Shown: positions 25,798 through 34,987 of the stretch, piece by piece | Position numbering within the stretch: position 1 is the first letter of the stretch | Layout: each line of letters opens with the position of its first letter | Source of the DNA: an uncultured Sphingobacteriaceae bacterium | Lineage (GTDB): Bacteria; Bacteroidota; Bacteroidia; Sphingobacteriales; Sphingobacteriaceae | NCBI GenBank assembly: GCA_946480915.1 | Contig: CAMLLO010000017.1 | Location: 1 to 64,000, forward strand | Reading direction: 5' to 3' | DNA length: 64,000 nt | Program-made: the position numbers and the translations under genes | The notes under the pieces: model-generated | What the model saw: the letters and a program-made list of their open reading frames with translations, nothing else | The model's database searches: none | Told to the model about the DNA's origin: nothing

Positions 25798-28209
25798 TTA
25801 TTTAGATGAAGTCAATAACCACTTTACTTTTCCCGAATAAGGGTCAGTTTTTATGGTATTTCCTGAAACTAAAACTTTTTTAAGAACGTTGTCCGATGGA
25901 AGACAAACAAGCCCCTCAGAATCACCACCATTAGTTGTATAAGAAACCAATTCAATATTCGACCAATCCATTTTCATAGTAGACTGAGCCAGCTTTATAT
26001 GAGGAATGACCGAACCGCTTCTGACCAATATTACCGCTCTTACTTGTCCGGGTTTAATTTTATGCCAGCCGCCAGAATAAGTCTCACCGCTTTGGTAATT
26101 GATCCACTGGCCTGGTGGAAGATATACGTTACGGTCCTGCGTGTTTTCCATTAGAGGTGCAACTAACATATCCGAACCAAACAAATATTGATCATCAATT
26201 AACCATGAGCCGGGATCATTTGGATATTCGACGAATAAAGCCCGAACCATTGGCAGACCGCGTTCTGAACAATCTTTAGCCTGTGCATAGATATAAGGCA
26301 TCAGTTTATAACGCATTTCATCTGTTGTTCTAAAAGTTTTCAAAAAATCAGGACTATATTCCCAAGGTTCTTTTGGCGGTGCACCATGACTTCTGGTGTG
26401 CGAGGATAGAAAGCCGAATGCAGCCCATCTGCCATACAAATCTTCGGGAGATTTTTGAACAAAACCTCCGATATCATGACTCCAGAAAGCAAATCCTGAT
26501 AAGCCAAAAGACAAGCCGCCACGTAGTTCAGCAGCCATGGCCGTATTGGTATTTGCAGCATCGCCACCCCAATGAAGTGGGTAGCGCTGACTACCGGCCC
26601 AGGTGCTTCTTCCCCATATGATATTCTCTCCAGTAACTTGTTTCGTAATATCAGCGACAGCTTTATTATAACGTAAAGGATATAAATTATGCTCATAGAA
26701 ACCTGTGCGACCTGAATAAAAAAGTCCGTTTGCAGGTGCTGCTTCACCAAAATCAACTTTGATAGCGCCGACACCCAGCTTTAATAGTCCTGCAATTTTA
26801 TTCTGATACCATTTAACAGTGGCAGGATTTGAAAAGTCCAACACAGCGTCTTCATAAGGAAGATTTCCTTTAGCATCTTTTACAACCAGATTTTGTTGAA
26901 CTAATTCATTGAAAAGAGTGTTCTTGGGAGTGAAATAAGGCAACTGCCACAAAGAAACATGGAACCCATCTTTTTTTAAGTCTGTTAAAAGTTTAGCAGG
27001 GTCTTTAAATCTATCGGGGGCAAACTTGTAATCAGTTCTCCAATCGGTGGTAAACCAACCAGTGTCATAATGAATTACATCGGCAGGAATATTATTGGCA
27101 CGGAGTTTTGCAGCTACATCACGCCCCTCTTTTTCAGATAAATAAGTTATCCTGCTCATCCAAAATCCAAAAGACCATAAAGGTGGCATTGGAGATTTTC
27201 CGGTAAGGTTGGTATACTCATTTAAAATATCTTTAGGTTCACCTAAAAAAACAAATAAATCCAGTTCGTCATCCCCAATCATCATAGAATTAATCCCGCT
27301 AAAGTATTTTCCAAAATCACAGGTAATAGGCGTTGAAGTGTGCATAAACATACCATAACCACGGCTGCTCATAAAAAATGGAATGGGTTTGTACATGGTT
27401 TCATTTTGAACTCCGTTGGCATCATCGGCCCATAAAACCACTTTTTGTCCACGCTTATCGAATCCTGTAAAAGATTCTCCACAACCAAAAATCTTCTCGC
27501 CCGGGGAAAGTGAAAAAGCTGCAGACATACTACGGGAATAGTCGGAAGCTCTTCTTACATAACCAAAAGGGACAACTGGAGTATAAGTGGAATCAGCGTT
27601 ATCTTTATTGTGAATAGTTTTAGTAAGCAGACGGCCATTTGCATCACGTAATTCTACATGCCAGGGATGTTCAAATACAGTTACTGAACCAAAGTTACTG
27701 GTGTAACGATGTCCGCCAGAAATTTTTGAATACTTCCATGATTTGTCCACCGGGGCTTTGCCGTTTACAAGCATCAAAGATTCTTGATTTGGCTTAACCT
27801 GAAAACCGGAAGTAGTTCTGATGCGAACTGTTCGAGGAGATACAAACTCGATAGAAAATGGCAAAGATGGCGATGCTGCATATTCTGTTCCGGGAAATTC
27901 GTTCGATTTAGCAGGGCTCAAAACACCCAGCATATTATCAAAAGCCTGACGTGTAACGAAATTATACCGTTTATATAAGATCTCACCACTTGCTGTTGCC
28001 GGATTGAACCTCGACAGGCTATCAGCCAGGTAATAGGTATTTGTAAAGTCTCTAAAGTCGGGACTAATGTCAACCGGCACATTTAGTAACTTCATGTCCT
28101 GAATTTGTGCAGTACTGCTGAAGGTTATAAAGAAAAGAGCCATGATTAACAAACTCTTCTTTTTTTGGATAAGGTCTATCATATTGTATTGTAGTTTATT
28201 TAAAATCAA
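25798..28209 (-). CDS. GH31 alpha-xylosidase-like enzyme
   Basis: A secreted GH31 enzyme (803 residues from the upstream ATG; residue 10 is an alternative start at 28182 that avoids the 14-base overlap with the GH2 gene and gives a tidier signal peptide ending SSTAQ). The nucleophile is Asp486 in GAIKVDFGEAAP, the pattern of YicI-type alpha-xylosidases, and the acid/base is Asp550 in LHWGGDAANTNTAM. The barrel opens with PPLWSFGFWMSRITY (342-356). In xyloglucan breakdown this activity removes alpha-1,6-xylose from the non-reducing end. It differs from the PA14-containing GH31 of the same locus, which suggests division of labour. Confidence 0.87.
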   Translation of the reverse strand: MILNKLQYNMIDLIQKKKSLLIMALFFITFSSTAQIQDMKLLNVPVDISPDFRDFTNTYYLADSLSRFNPATASGEILYKRYNFVTRQAFDNMLGVLSPAKSNEFPGTEYAASPSLPFSIEFVSPRTVRIRTTSGFQVKPNQESLMLVNGKAPVDKSWKYSKISGGHRYTSNFGSVTVFEHPWHVELRDANGRLLTKTIHNKDNADSTYTPVVPFGYVRRASDYSRSMSAAFSLSPGEKIFGCGESFTGFDKRGQKVVLWADDANGVQNETMYKPIPFFMSSRGYGMFMHTSTPITCDFGKYFSGINSMMIGDDELDLFVFLGEPKDILNEYTNLTGKSPMPPLWSFGFWMSRITYLSEKEGRDVAAKLRANNIPADVIHYDTGWFTTDWRTDYKFAPDRFKDPAKLLTDLKKDGFHVSLWQLPYFTPKNTLFNELVQQNLVVKDAKGNLPYEDAVLDFSNPATVKWYQNKIAGLLKLGVGAIKVDFGEAAPANGLFYSGRTGFYEHNLYPLRYNKAVADITKQVTGENIIWGRSTWAGSQRYPLHWGGDAANTNTAMAAELRGGLSFGLSGFAFWSHDIGGFVQKSPEDLYGRWAAFGFLSSHTRSHGAPPKEPWEYSPDFLKTFRTTDEMRYKLMPYIYAQAKDCSERGLPMVRALFVEYPNDPGSWLIDDQYLFGSDMLVAPLMENTQDRNVYLPPGQWINYQSGETYSGGWHKIKPGQVRAVILVRSGSVIPHIKLAQSTMKMDWSNIELVSYTTNGGDSEGLVCLPSDNVLKKVLVSGNTIKTDPYSGKVKWLLTSSK

Positions 28210-30967
28210 ACCAAAGGCTTCCGCTTATTGGTGTATAGTTTAATTGAATATTTTTTTGGCTTTGAGGGCCCATCTTATCCGCACTTTGAAACTTAGTCCC
28301 AATCGGGCTGATGCTCTGTAAGAATCCGATATTGCCTTCCGGGAATGCAGGAGCAGTATTATTGTTAGTTGCGGCAGCTGCTTTTAGGGGTTTCAGCATT
28401 TGAAAAAACATATTTTCAGACCCGCTATATACTGTAAATGACGTGCGCTTATTTTCTATAGTAACCCAATGCACATTTGCGTGATAACCTTTAAATTCCG
28501 GATAATTCCAGTCTTCACCTGTTATGGCATTATTGTAATACTTATGCCAAACACCAAATTGCTGTCCTCCCAATCGGTTCTTCCAAACCCTGTAGGGACC
28601 TCTCCCTTGCCATCGCATTCCGGTAATCATCTCTTCCGGATAATTAAAGGTCAGACCCGAAAAGTCAAATTCACCCTTGATAGAATATTGATAATCTAAC
28701 CGCGCAGGTCTATCCGGACTGAATACCCATTTCACTTTAAATTGCGACGGCCCTTCGTAAAGTGGTTCAAAAACGTAATCGTTCCCGTTTGCATAATGAT
28801 TTATCTGTTTCAGCGTGTGCTTAACCCCAGCAAGCACCGGCCCACCCGATAACGGGATTTCTGCTTTTTGATTAATCACTTTTTCAAGATATCCGGTCCT
28901 TTTTGAGAAGAAATATCTTAGCTGATTCGATTTAATGATTAACATCGAATCCTGATCGACAATCTCAGGGAGAGAAGTATCGAGTGAAGATGGAAACTTT
29001 TTGATATATGATTCCGGCGATTTTATTGGCCAAGTCCATGTATAAACTTCCTTTTTATCGGGGCCATACGCACTTAGATAAAGCACATCACTGGTTCTCC
29101 AATCTGCAGGCAGATCCAGGAAAAACTTAGCTCTGGCTCCAGGGGCTAAGGGAATTGAAGCCACCTTTCCAGTCGCAGTCATTTTTGTCTGTCCGGTATT
29201 TTCTGGCTGAGGTAGGGAAGCGAGCCTCCATTGAAAAGAACAGGATTTTAGATCGGTGAAGATGTACCTATTTTCTACGAGCAACTTACCATCGAAATTC
29301 TGAGGCAGCTCCTTCATTTCTATATGGATTGGTGACCATATTTCTTTGATGGCAAAAAAGCTTGCCTCTTTTTCACGATGCGGACCAACAATTCCATCGG
29401 GTGCTGAATTTCCGGCTACGTCTATTTTTCCGTTATTGTCGGTTCTTGCAGTACCTTCATCATGTAATGCCCACAAAAAACCGCCTGCTCCGTAGGGATG
29501 CTTAAGCATTAAACTCCAAAAATCTTCCAATCCCGCTGCATGGCCGCCATCATGCAAACCATGCATAAATTCCGTTGGAAAAAACACATCCTGCCCATAT
29601 AATACGGAGTTTACCACATAGTTATAATCGGGATAATGCTTCGTATCTGTTCCGTTAAATCTTTCCCAGGGATGAATGACCCAACGCTGTTGCGGATCGT
29701 ACTTATTATATTCCTGGTCCAGTCCGGTATTCCAGCCACCTTCGTTGCCATTTGCCCACATTATGATCGAGGGGTGATTTACATCGCGCTCTACCAATTC
29801 CTTCACCAGCCTTTTGCCAACCACGGTATCGTATTTTGCTTGCCAGCCGGTTAACTCATCAATTACAAAAAGACCTAAAGAATCACACACATCAAGAAAA
29901 TGCTGATCGGGTGGGTAATGCGACATCCTAACTGCATTCATATTCATTTCTTTGATCAATTTCACATCCATCAGAGAAATTTCTTTACTGAGTGTTCTGC
30001 CGGTTTCTGGCCAGTGACTATGCCTGTTAACCCCTTTAAAAATAACTTTCTTGTTATTTACGTAGAAGCCGTCCCTGAGCCGCATTTCTGTAGTTCTGAA
30101 ACCAAAACGCTGCTTTAGACGATGAATTTCTTTTCCCTGAGCTCCTACAATAGATACTATCAGGTTATAAAGCTGCGGAAGTTCCGGGTTCCAGGGTATA
30201 ATACCGTTTATTTGTTGTTTCAGAGAAACCCGCTCCTGCCCGGGAGCTAATTTTTCAAACACGGGAGCGGCAATGGCCTGGCCGCTAAGTGTCTGAACCT
30301 GCATTTTTAAACTTCCTCCATTGTTTACACCGGAAATAAAAGCATTCAGTTCTAAATGGCCGCTATCTTTAGCATTTATGGCTATTCTATCAATATATGT
30401 TTTCGGTGTTATTTCAAGATAAACGGGTCTGAAGATGCCGCCAAACAACCAGAAATCCGCTTTTCGTTCAGCCTGATTTACAGATTCGTTAGTTGAATGT
30501 TTTCTTACAGTTACTTCAAGAAGATTGTCTCCGCCAAAATTCAACAAGTTTGTAATGTTGTATTTAAACCTGTAGAATCCACCCTGATGAATTGGACCGG
30601 CTGGCTTGCCATTAATTTTAACTTCAGTATCAGTCATCGATGCTTCAAATACGATAAATACATTTTTTGAAACACTACTCGATGGCACCTTAAAGTTGTA
30701 CTTGTATTGCCCGGTTTCTTCCGGATTGTTTTTATCTGTAAAATAATTATAAGAACCAAACCCTTGCTGTTCCCAATTTGAAGGAACCTGTATTCTATTC
30801 CACACGCCACTTTTCATGCCTGTGTTGATATAAAAATCCCAGGTATTAGTATGGTCTTTATCTTTGCCAGACAAATAGAAGTACTCGGTATTCTGACCAA
30901 AAACATCCGGGTTCAGGCTGGACAATAAAAAAAAAGCAATCGTTAAAGGGAGTAGTAGTCCTTTCAT
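28196..30967 (-). CDS. GH2 beta-galactosidase with small-chain domain
   Basis: A 923-residue secreted LacZ-type enzyme; the signal peptide ends near 24 (DVFGQ). Order: jelly-roll sugar-binding domain (about 30-190), Ig-like domain, TIM barrel with acid/base Glu in IMWANGNEGGWNTG (about 408) and nucleophile Glu in FFPTEFMHGLHD (about 467), then a beta-galactosidase small-chain domain (about 690-900; MRWQGRGPYRVWKNRLGG). Galactose is a side chain on xyloglucan, so this is likely the debranching beta-galactosidase. It begins 12 bases after the other GH2 stop and its own stop overlaps the annotated GH31 start. Confidence 0.87.
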   Translation of the reverse strand: MKGLLLPLTIAFFLLSSLNPDVFGQNTEYFYLSGKDKDHTNTWDFYINTGMKSGVWNRIQVPSNWEQQGFGSYNYFTDKNNPEETGQYKYNFKVPSSSVSKNVFIVFEASMTDTEVKINGKPAGPIHQGGFYRFKYNITNLLNFGGDNLLEVTVRKHSTNESVNQAERKADFWLFGGIFRPVYLEITPKTYIDRIAINAKDSGHLELNAFISGVNNGGSLKMQVQTLSGQAIAAPVFEKLAPGQERVSLKQQINGIIPWNPELPQLYNLIVSIVGAQGKEIHRLKQRFGFRTTEMRLRDGFYVNNKKVIFKGVNRHSHWPETGRTLSKEISLMDVKLIKEMNMNAVRMSHYPPDQHFLDVCDSLGLFVIDELTGWQAKYDTVVGKRLVKELVERDVNHPSIIMWANGNEGGWNTGLDQEYNKYDPQQRWVIHPWERFNGTDTKHYPDYNYVVNSVLYGQDVFFPTEFMHGLHDGGHAAGLEDFWSLMLKHPYGAGGFLWALHDEGTARTDNNGKIDVAGNSAPDGIVGPHREKEASFFAIKEIWSPIHIEMKELPQNFDGKLLVENRYIFTDLKSCSFQWRLASLPQPENTGQTKMTATGKVASIPLAPGARAKFFLDLPADWRTSDVLYLSAYGPDKKEVYTWTWPIKSPESYIKKFPSSLDTSLPEIVDQDSMLIIKSNQLRYFFSKRTGYLEKVINQKAEIPLSGGPVLAGVKHTLKQINHYANGNDYVFEPLYEGPSQFKVKWVFSPDRPARLDYQYSIKGEFDFSGLTFNYPEEMITGMRWQGRGPYRVWKNRLGGQQFGVWHKYYNNAITGEDWNYPEFKGYHANVHWVTIENKRTSFTVYSGSENMFFQMLKPLKAAAATNNNTAPAFPEGNIGFLQSISPIGTKFQSADKMGPQSQKNIQLNYTPISGSLWFDFK

Positions 30968-30979
30968 GAATGATTTGTA

Positions 30980-33913
30980 TTAGTCGACAATTGGCTCGGG
31001 CTTTATTGCTTGTGCCTGTATTTTTACTATAGCGGGTTTTAATCCTTCAGAACTTGCTCTCAGGGTTATTTCACCAGCTTCGCCAGTTGATTGCACAATT
31101 ACCTGGGCCAGGCCGCTGAATAATTTCCGTTTCCATTGTTCAGCCGGATTAACGATTTGTAAAAGTCCGGGATCAGCATTAACTGATTCCCAACTCTGTT
31201 TTTTAAACAAAGGTGTAGCAACAATTGCAATAGTATTTGTTCCAACTTTTAACATTGACGGATTTAATTTAAACTCATCTCCTTTACTATTTTCCGGAAG
31301 GTTTTTACCAATTTCTTTTCCGTTGACAAACAAAGATTGTTGTTTACCAATGCTGTTATAAAAGAAAGTCACCTTAGCACTGAGATCGGCATCAGTTAGA
31401 TCAAAGCTTCCACGGTAAACAATTGCATTGGCAGATTGAGCAAATTTCTCTGTTCGTTCATCAATAAAGGCTTTCTGCCAGTTAGAATCATCAAAATCAG
31501 CAGATGTTTCGGGACGGTTCTCTAGACTTTCAACAATTTTTTCTTTCAAATTTGAAATACGTAAGGTAGTTATTGTCTCAAGATATTTATCTGCTTCGAG
31601 CGAAGTTGGATCACCATTTCCGACACCAATTATTTTTCCAGGACCTTCAACGGTAAACTTAATCTCATTTGTTGAGGTCGGGATGTGCAATCCATTTTTG
31701 TCTTTCAAATCCACAGTTATCATAGCAATATCTTGCCGGTTAGCATTGAAGTTTTTTATGTTAGAGGATAAATGAATTGCAACTGCCTCTGAAGTGGTTT
31801 TTACAATGTCCGTTATTGATGCCTTGCCGTTTTTATAACCTTGTGCACGTAGTGTTCCGGGCACATATTTAACTTTCCACTCCAGGTGTCCATTTCTTTC
31901 CATAGGCTTTCTACCCTGACTCTCATTATTGAGAAAAAGCTCAACTTCATCAGCATTGCTGTACACCCATACAATTGTCTCCTGCCCTTCTCGCCCTGCC
32001 CAATTCCAGTGCGGAAGAATGTGAATAGTAGGTTTCTCTGTCCACCAGGATTTTAAGTAGTAAACATAGTCTTTAGCAAAGCCACATTGATCAACCATAC
32101 CAAAATATGAGCCGGTTGAAGGCCATCCGAATGGAGTAGGCTCACCTCTGTAATCAAAACCTGTCCAGATGAACATTCCCGCGAGATAATCCCTGTCAGC
32201 ATAGTGTTTCCAGCCCTTTTCCAGACTGTAGAAATATTGGTTTTGCGCTTTGTCGTAAGCTGCTAATTGATTGTTCTTCCTATCGTCAAAGTAAATCCCT
32301 CTTGATGTAACTGTAGAACCTTCTTCAGTGCCCCAGCTCATTTGCGATGGAAATTTCTTATGATGTTCATCGGTATTCTTAGTCGCAATATAGTTGTATC
32401 CCATGACATCAATCACGGTCGAAATTCCACTCCCAACTCCACCACTGACAGCATTTGTGATCACTCTAGTAGAGTCGATGCTTTTAGCGAATGCCTGCAT
32501 GGTACCTGCAATTCTGGCTCCCGTTATGTTTCCTTCAATATGCCATTCTTCGTTTCCGATGGACCAGGAAATAATACTTGGATGATTCCGGTCTCGGAGA
32601 ATAAGCCGCTTTAAATCTGCCAATTGAGTTGAAGCAATTCCCATGAGTCGATTTTCATCAATAACAAGCATTCCCAAGCGGTCGCAAGCATCAAGTAATT
32701 CGGGGGTTGGGGGATTATGAGAGCATCGGTAAGCGTTGCTTCCCATCTGCTTTAGAGTTGCTATTCGAAAATCCTGCAGCATATCGGGCATCGCCGAACC
32801 AACACCGGCATGATCCTGGTGATTGTTGGTACCTTTTATCTTTATATGCTTTCCGTTAAGGAAAAAACCTTCATCAGCATCAAAATGCATAGTTCGGATA
32901 CCAAAAACGGTTTCGTAGCGATCGACTGTAACATTACCCCGCTTTATGACGGTAACCAATTTGTGCAAATAAGGTGTTTCTAATGACCAAAGCTTAGCAT
33001 TAGCCACCATTATTTCGGAAGAAAACTCCTTTGATTCATAAGGATTTAAACTTAGATTCTGAAGGTCTGCCGATGCTAGATGCTTTCCATCGGCATCAAC
33101 AATTTCCTGGCTTACCGAAAAGGATTTGGGCAGTTTTCCTTCATTAATAACCGTTGCTTTTATCGCAAGGAATGCGTCGTTATTTTTTAGCTGGGAAGTT
33201 ACAAATGTGCCATCAGTCGCAACATGCAAATCATCAAACTTATTTAGCCATACATGGCGATATATTCCTGCCCCTTCATAAAACCATCCCTCTTCCATAG
33301 TTGCATCTGCGCGTACAGCGATTACGTTATCACCGCCATAGTTGAGATAATCGGTCAGATCATAATCAAAACCGAGATATCCACTTGGATGATTTCCTAA
33401 ATAATGTCCATTAATCCAAACTATAGAATTTCGAAAAACCCCGTCAAAAGAAATATAAATACGACGACCTAAATCACTGGCAGGAATTTTAAATGATTTA
33501 CGGTACCAACCTACACTAACATCAGGAAAATTTCTGCCTATAGCCTTAAAGCCATGACTTAAACTTGCTTTTGAGTCAAATCCTTGCTCCACAGCCCAAT
33601 CGTGAGGTAAATCAAGCTTTCGCCAGCTCCTGTCATCAAACCCCGGAGCGGCTGCGCCATCTCCATAGCCGGTTTTAGCCAGATATGAAAAGTACCCTAT
33701 ACCGTTATTAAAATCTTTTTTGGTATCATAAGGATGTCCGAATGCAAAACGCCACCCAAAATCCATTAGCAAATGCTCTCTGGCCGAGTTCGGCTTTGTC
33801 TGCGCATCAAGACAAAGGGAATACAAGGATAAAATCACTAATACGACCGCTTTAATCAAAGAAGCAGGTTTCGGTATGTGCGGCATAAATGTGTTTAAAA
33901 TTTTATTCACCAA
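30980..33913 (-). CDS. GH2 family enzyme with DUF4982 domain
   Basis: A 977-residue secreted GH2 protein. Two starts are possible (33913, or residue 10 at 33886, which gives MPHIPKPASLIKAV and a signal peptide ending LCLDAQ). Visible domains: sugar-binding (about 70-240, GWYRKSFKIPASDLGRRIYI), Ig-like, TIM barrel with acid/base Glu in IISWSIGNEEWHIEG (about 454) and nucleophile Glu in MSWGTEEGS (about 525), then DUF4982 (HWNWAGREGQETIVWVYSNA, about 627) and a C-terminal galactose-binding-like domain. Likely beta-galactosidase or beta-xylosidase-type side-chain cleavage. It is the first gene of the second transcription unit. Confidence 0.85.
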   Translation of the reverse strand: MVNKILNTFMPHIPKPASLIKAVVLVILSLYSLCLDAQTKPNSAREHLLMDFGWRFAFGHPYDTKKDFNNGIGYFSYLAKTGYGDGAAAPGFDDRSWRKLDLPHDWAVEQGFDSKASLSHGFKAIGRNFPDVSVGWYRKSFKIPASDLGRRIYISFDGVFRNSIVWINGHYLGNHPSGYLGFDYDLTDYLNYGGDNVIAVRADATMEEGWFYEGAGIYRHVWLNKFDDLHVATDGTFVTSQLKNNDAFLAIKATVINEGKLPKSFSVSQEIVDADGKHLASADLQNLSLNPYESKEFSSEIMVANAKLWSLETPYLHKLVTVIKRGNVTVDRYETVFGIRTMHFDADEGFFLNGKHIKIKGTNNHQDHAGVGSAMPDMLQDFRIATLKQMGSNAYRCSHNPPTPELLDACDRLGMLVIDENRLMGIASTQLADLKRLILRDRNHPSIISWSIGNEEWHIEGNITGARIAGTMQAFAKSIDSTRVITNAVSGGVGSGISTVIDVMGYNYIATKNTDEHHKKFPSQMSWGTEEGSTVTSRGIYFDDRKNNQLAAYDKAQNQYFYSLEKGWKHYADRDYLAGMFIWTGFDYRGEPTPFGWPSTGSYFGMVDQCGFAKDYVYYLKSWWTEKPTIHILPHWNWAGREGQETIVWVYSNADEVELFLNNESQGRKPMERNGHLEWKVKYVPGTLRAQGYKNGKASITDIVKTTSEAVAIHLSSNIKNFNANRQDIAMITVDLKDKNGLHIPTSTNEIKFTVEGPGKIIGVGNGDPTSLEADKYLETITTLRISNLKEKIVESLENRPETSADFDDSNWQKAFIDERTEKFAQSANAIVYRGSFDLTDADLSAKVTFFYNSIGKQQSLFVNGKEIGKNLPENSKGDEFKLNPSMLKVGTNTIAIVATPLFKKQSWESVNADPGLLQIVNPAEQWKRKLFSGLAQVIVQSTGEAGEITLRASSEGLKPAIVKIQAQAIKPEPIVD

Positions 33914-33917
33914 AAAT

Positions 33918-33958
33918 TGTACTGGAGCAGGTCGGGGAGACCTGCTCTATACAGTACA
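33918..33958. repeat. two-step hairpin immediately upstream of the GH2 start
   Basis: Outer arms TGTACTG (33918-33924) and CAGTACA (33952-33958) enclose GAGCAGGTC (33925-33933) and GACCTGCTC (33939-33947) around GGGGA. The outer end lies 4 bases upstream of the annotated GH2 start. It could mask the ribosome site or be a REP-like palindrome. No T-run follows. The remainder of 33914-34297 holds the shared promoter element and nothing else I recognise. Confidence 0.7.
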
Positions 33959-34195
33959 TAACCAATTTAAAAGGTGAGGTCTTTATAAACTTATTCAATT
34001 TATCTATTCTTCAAAATTGCTGCTATCATCCCTTCGCTCTATGGCGCGTTTATCAAAAAACTAGAGGGTTAAAAGCGAGCAACATATCAGATGGAGGTAC
34101 AATAAAATTGCAGATCCATCTTTCATTATCTCATTTTTATTTATCCTGATTCTAATCGGTTATTTTTCATGAAAGTACTTTAATCATCAATTCTC

Positions 34196-34225
34196 ATTGT
34201 AAAAAATTAGGGGCACAAATGTTAA
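34196..34225 (-). promoter_or_regulatory. shared cis element upstream of the second xyloglucan unit
   Basis: GGGGCACAAATGTTAA at 34210-34225 is identical to 47873-47888; upstream, ATTGT at 34196-34200 stands at the same 9-base distance as in the other copy. It lies about 285 bases upstream of the first GH2 gene. On the minus strand it contains AACATTTG, similar to a Bacteroidota -7 box, so it could be promoter core or activator site. Confidence 0.6.
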
Positions 34226-34297
34226 GTATTCTATAAAATCCTGTGTAATAAACCATAAAAGTGTATAAAAGCAGCAAAAATATTCTCACCTGCAATA

Positions 34298-34987
34298 TTA
34301 GTTCACTTTAAAACTATAAATCTCAGAAGTTGAGGTATTCCCTTTACTGTCTTTAGTTAGGACTTTCCAATAATAGGTGTTCCCCGATGACACGGGAACG
34401 TCATTAACAACACTTTCAGCGATGTTATCTTTTATCTTAACCATGTTTGTTGCATTACTTCCCAGGTAAACATCGTAACCTGAGATATCATTATCAGTAT
34501 CACTTCCCTTCCATTGCAATGTAGTCTTCCCAGTTGTTGCATTTACAGATTGAAAGTTGGCGGGCAGGGTTAGTTCTGCCGGAAACGGAGCATAAAACGA
34601 GGCTGCAACTCCGGCATTATAAAACTTCCAAGCCTCGCTTTCGCCCGTAGAAGTCGTTTGACCCGATTTTGAAACAACATACCAGAGGTATGGGGTATTC
34701 TGTATTAAATTAACAGACAGCTGTGTAGAAGAAGAAGGCTTTATGCTAATTGCCCCTGTTATGAGATTTTTAATATGAACATCATATGTTTCGGTATTAG
34801 CCGAACTATTCCAAGTCAATATTACAGTGCTTTCTGTAGCAGAAACAACTGTCCCTACGGTACATGCCGAATTAGATGCAGGAGAAATAAGTACAACATT
34901 TGATGGATTCGGAGCAGGCTCTGATTTCTTGCCCTTTTTCCAGGCTAACAAGACTAATAGAATCAATATGATAGATAGCTGCTTCAT
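34298..34987 (-). CDS. Fn3-type partner protein of the GH74 cargo (lipobox cysteine lost)
   Basis: A 229-residue protein with an N-terminal hydrophobic stretch (MKQLSIILILLVLLAW, then KKGKK) and two fibronectin-III-like domains (about 32-120 and 130-228; STVILTWNSSANTETYDVHI, then TGKTTLQWKGSDTDNDISGY and NTYYWKVLTKDSKGNTS). It is strongly related to the lipoprotein at 56527-57219, but where that has Cys17 of the lipobox (SAC) this one has Trp16 (codon TGG, 34942-34940). Membrane attachment would therefore differ. The start overlaps the GH74 stop by 4 bases. Function is unknown; a role with the cargo is inferred from the repeated arrangement. Confidence 0.8.
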   Translation of the reverse strand: MKQLSIILILLVLLAWKKGKKSEPAPNPSNVVLISPASNSACTVGTVVSATESTVILTWNSSANTETYDVHIKNLITGAISIKPSSSTQLSVNLIQNTPYLWYVVSKSGQTTSTGESEAWKFYNAGVAASFYAPFPAELTLPANFQSVNATTGKTTLQWKGSDTDNDISGYDVYLGSNATNMVKIKDNIAESVVNDVPVSSGNTYYWKVLTKDSKGNTSTSEIYSFKVN

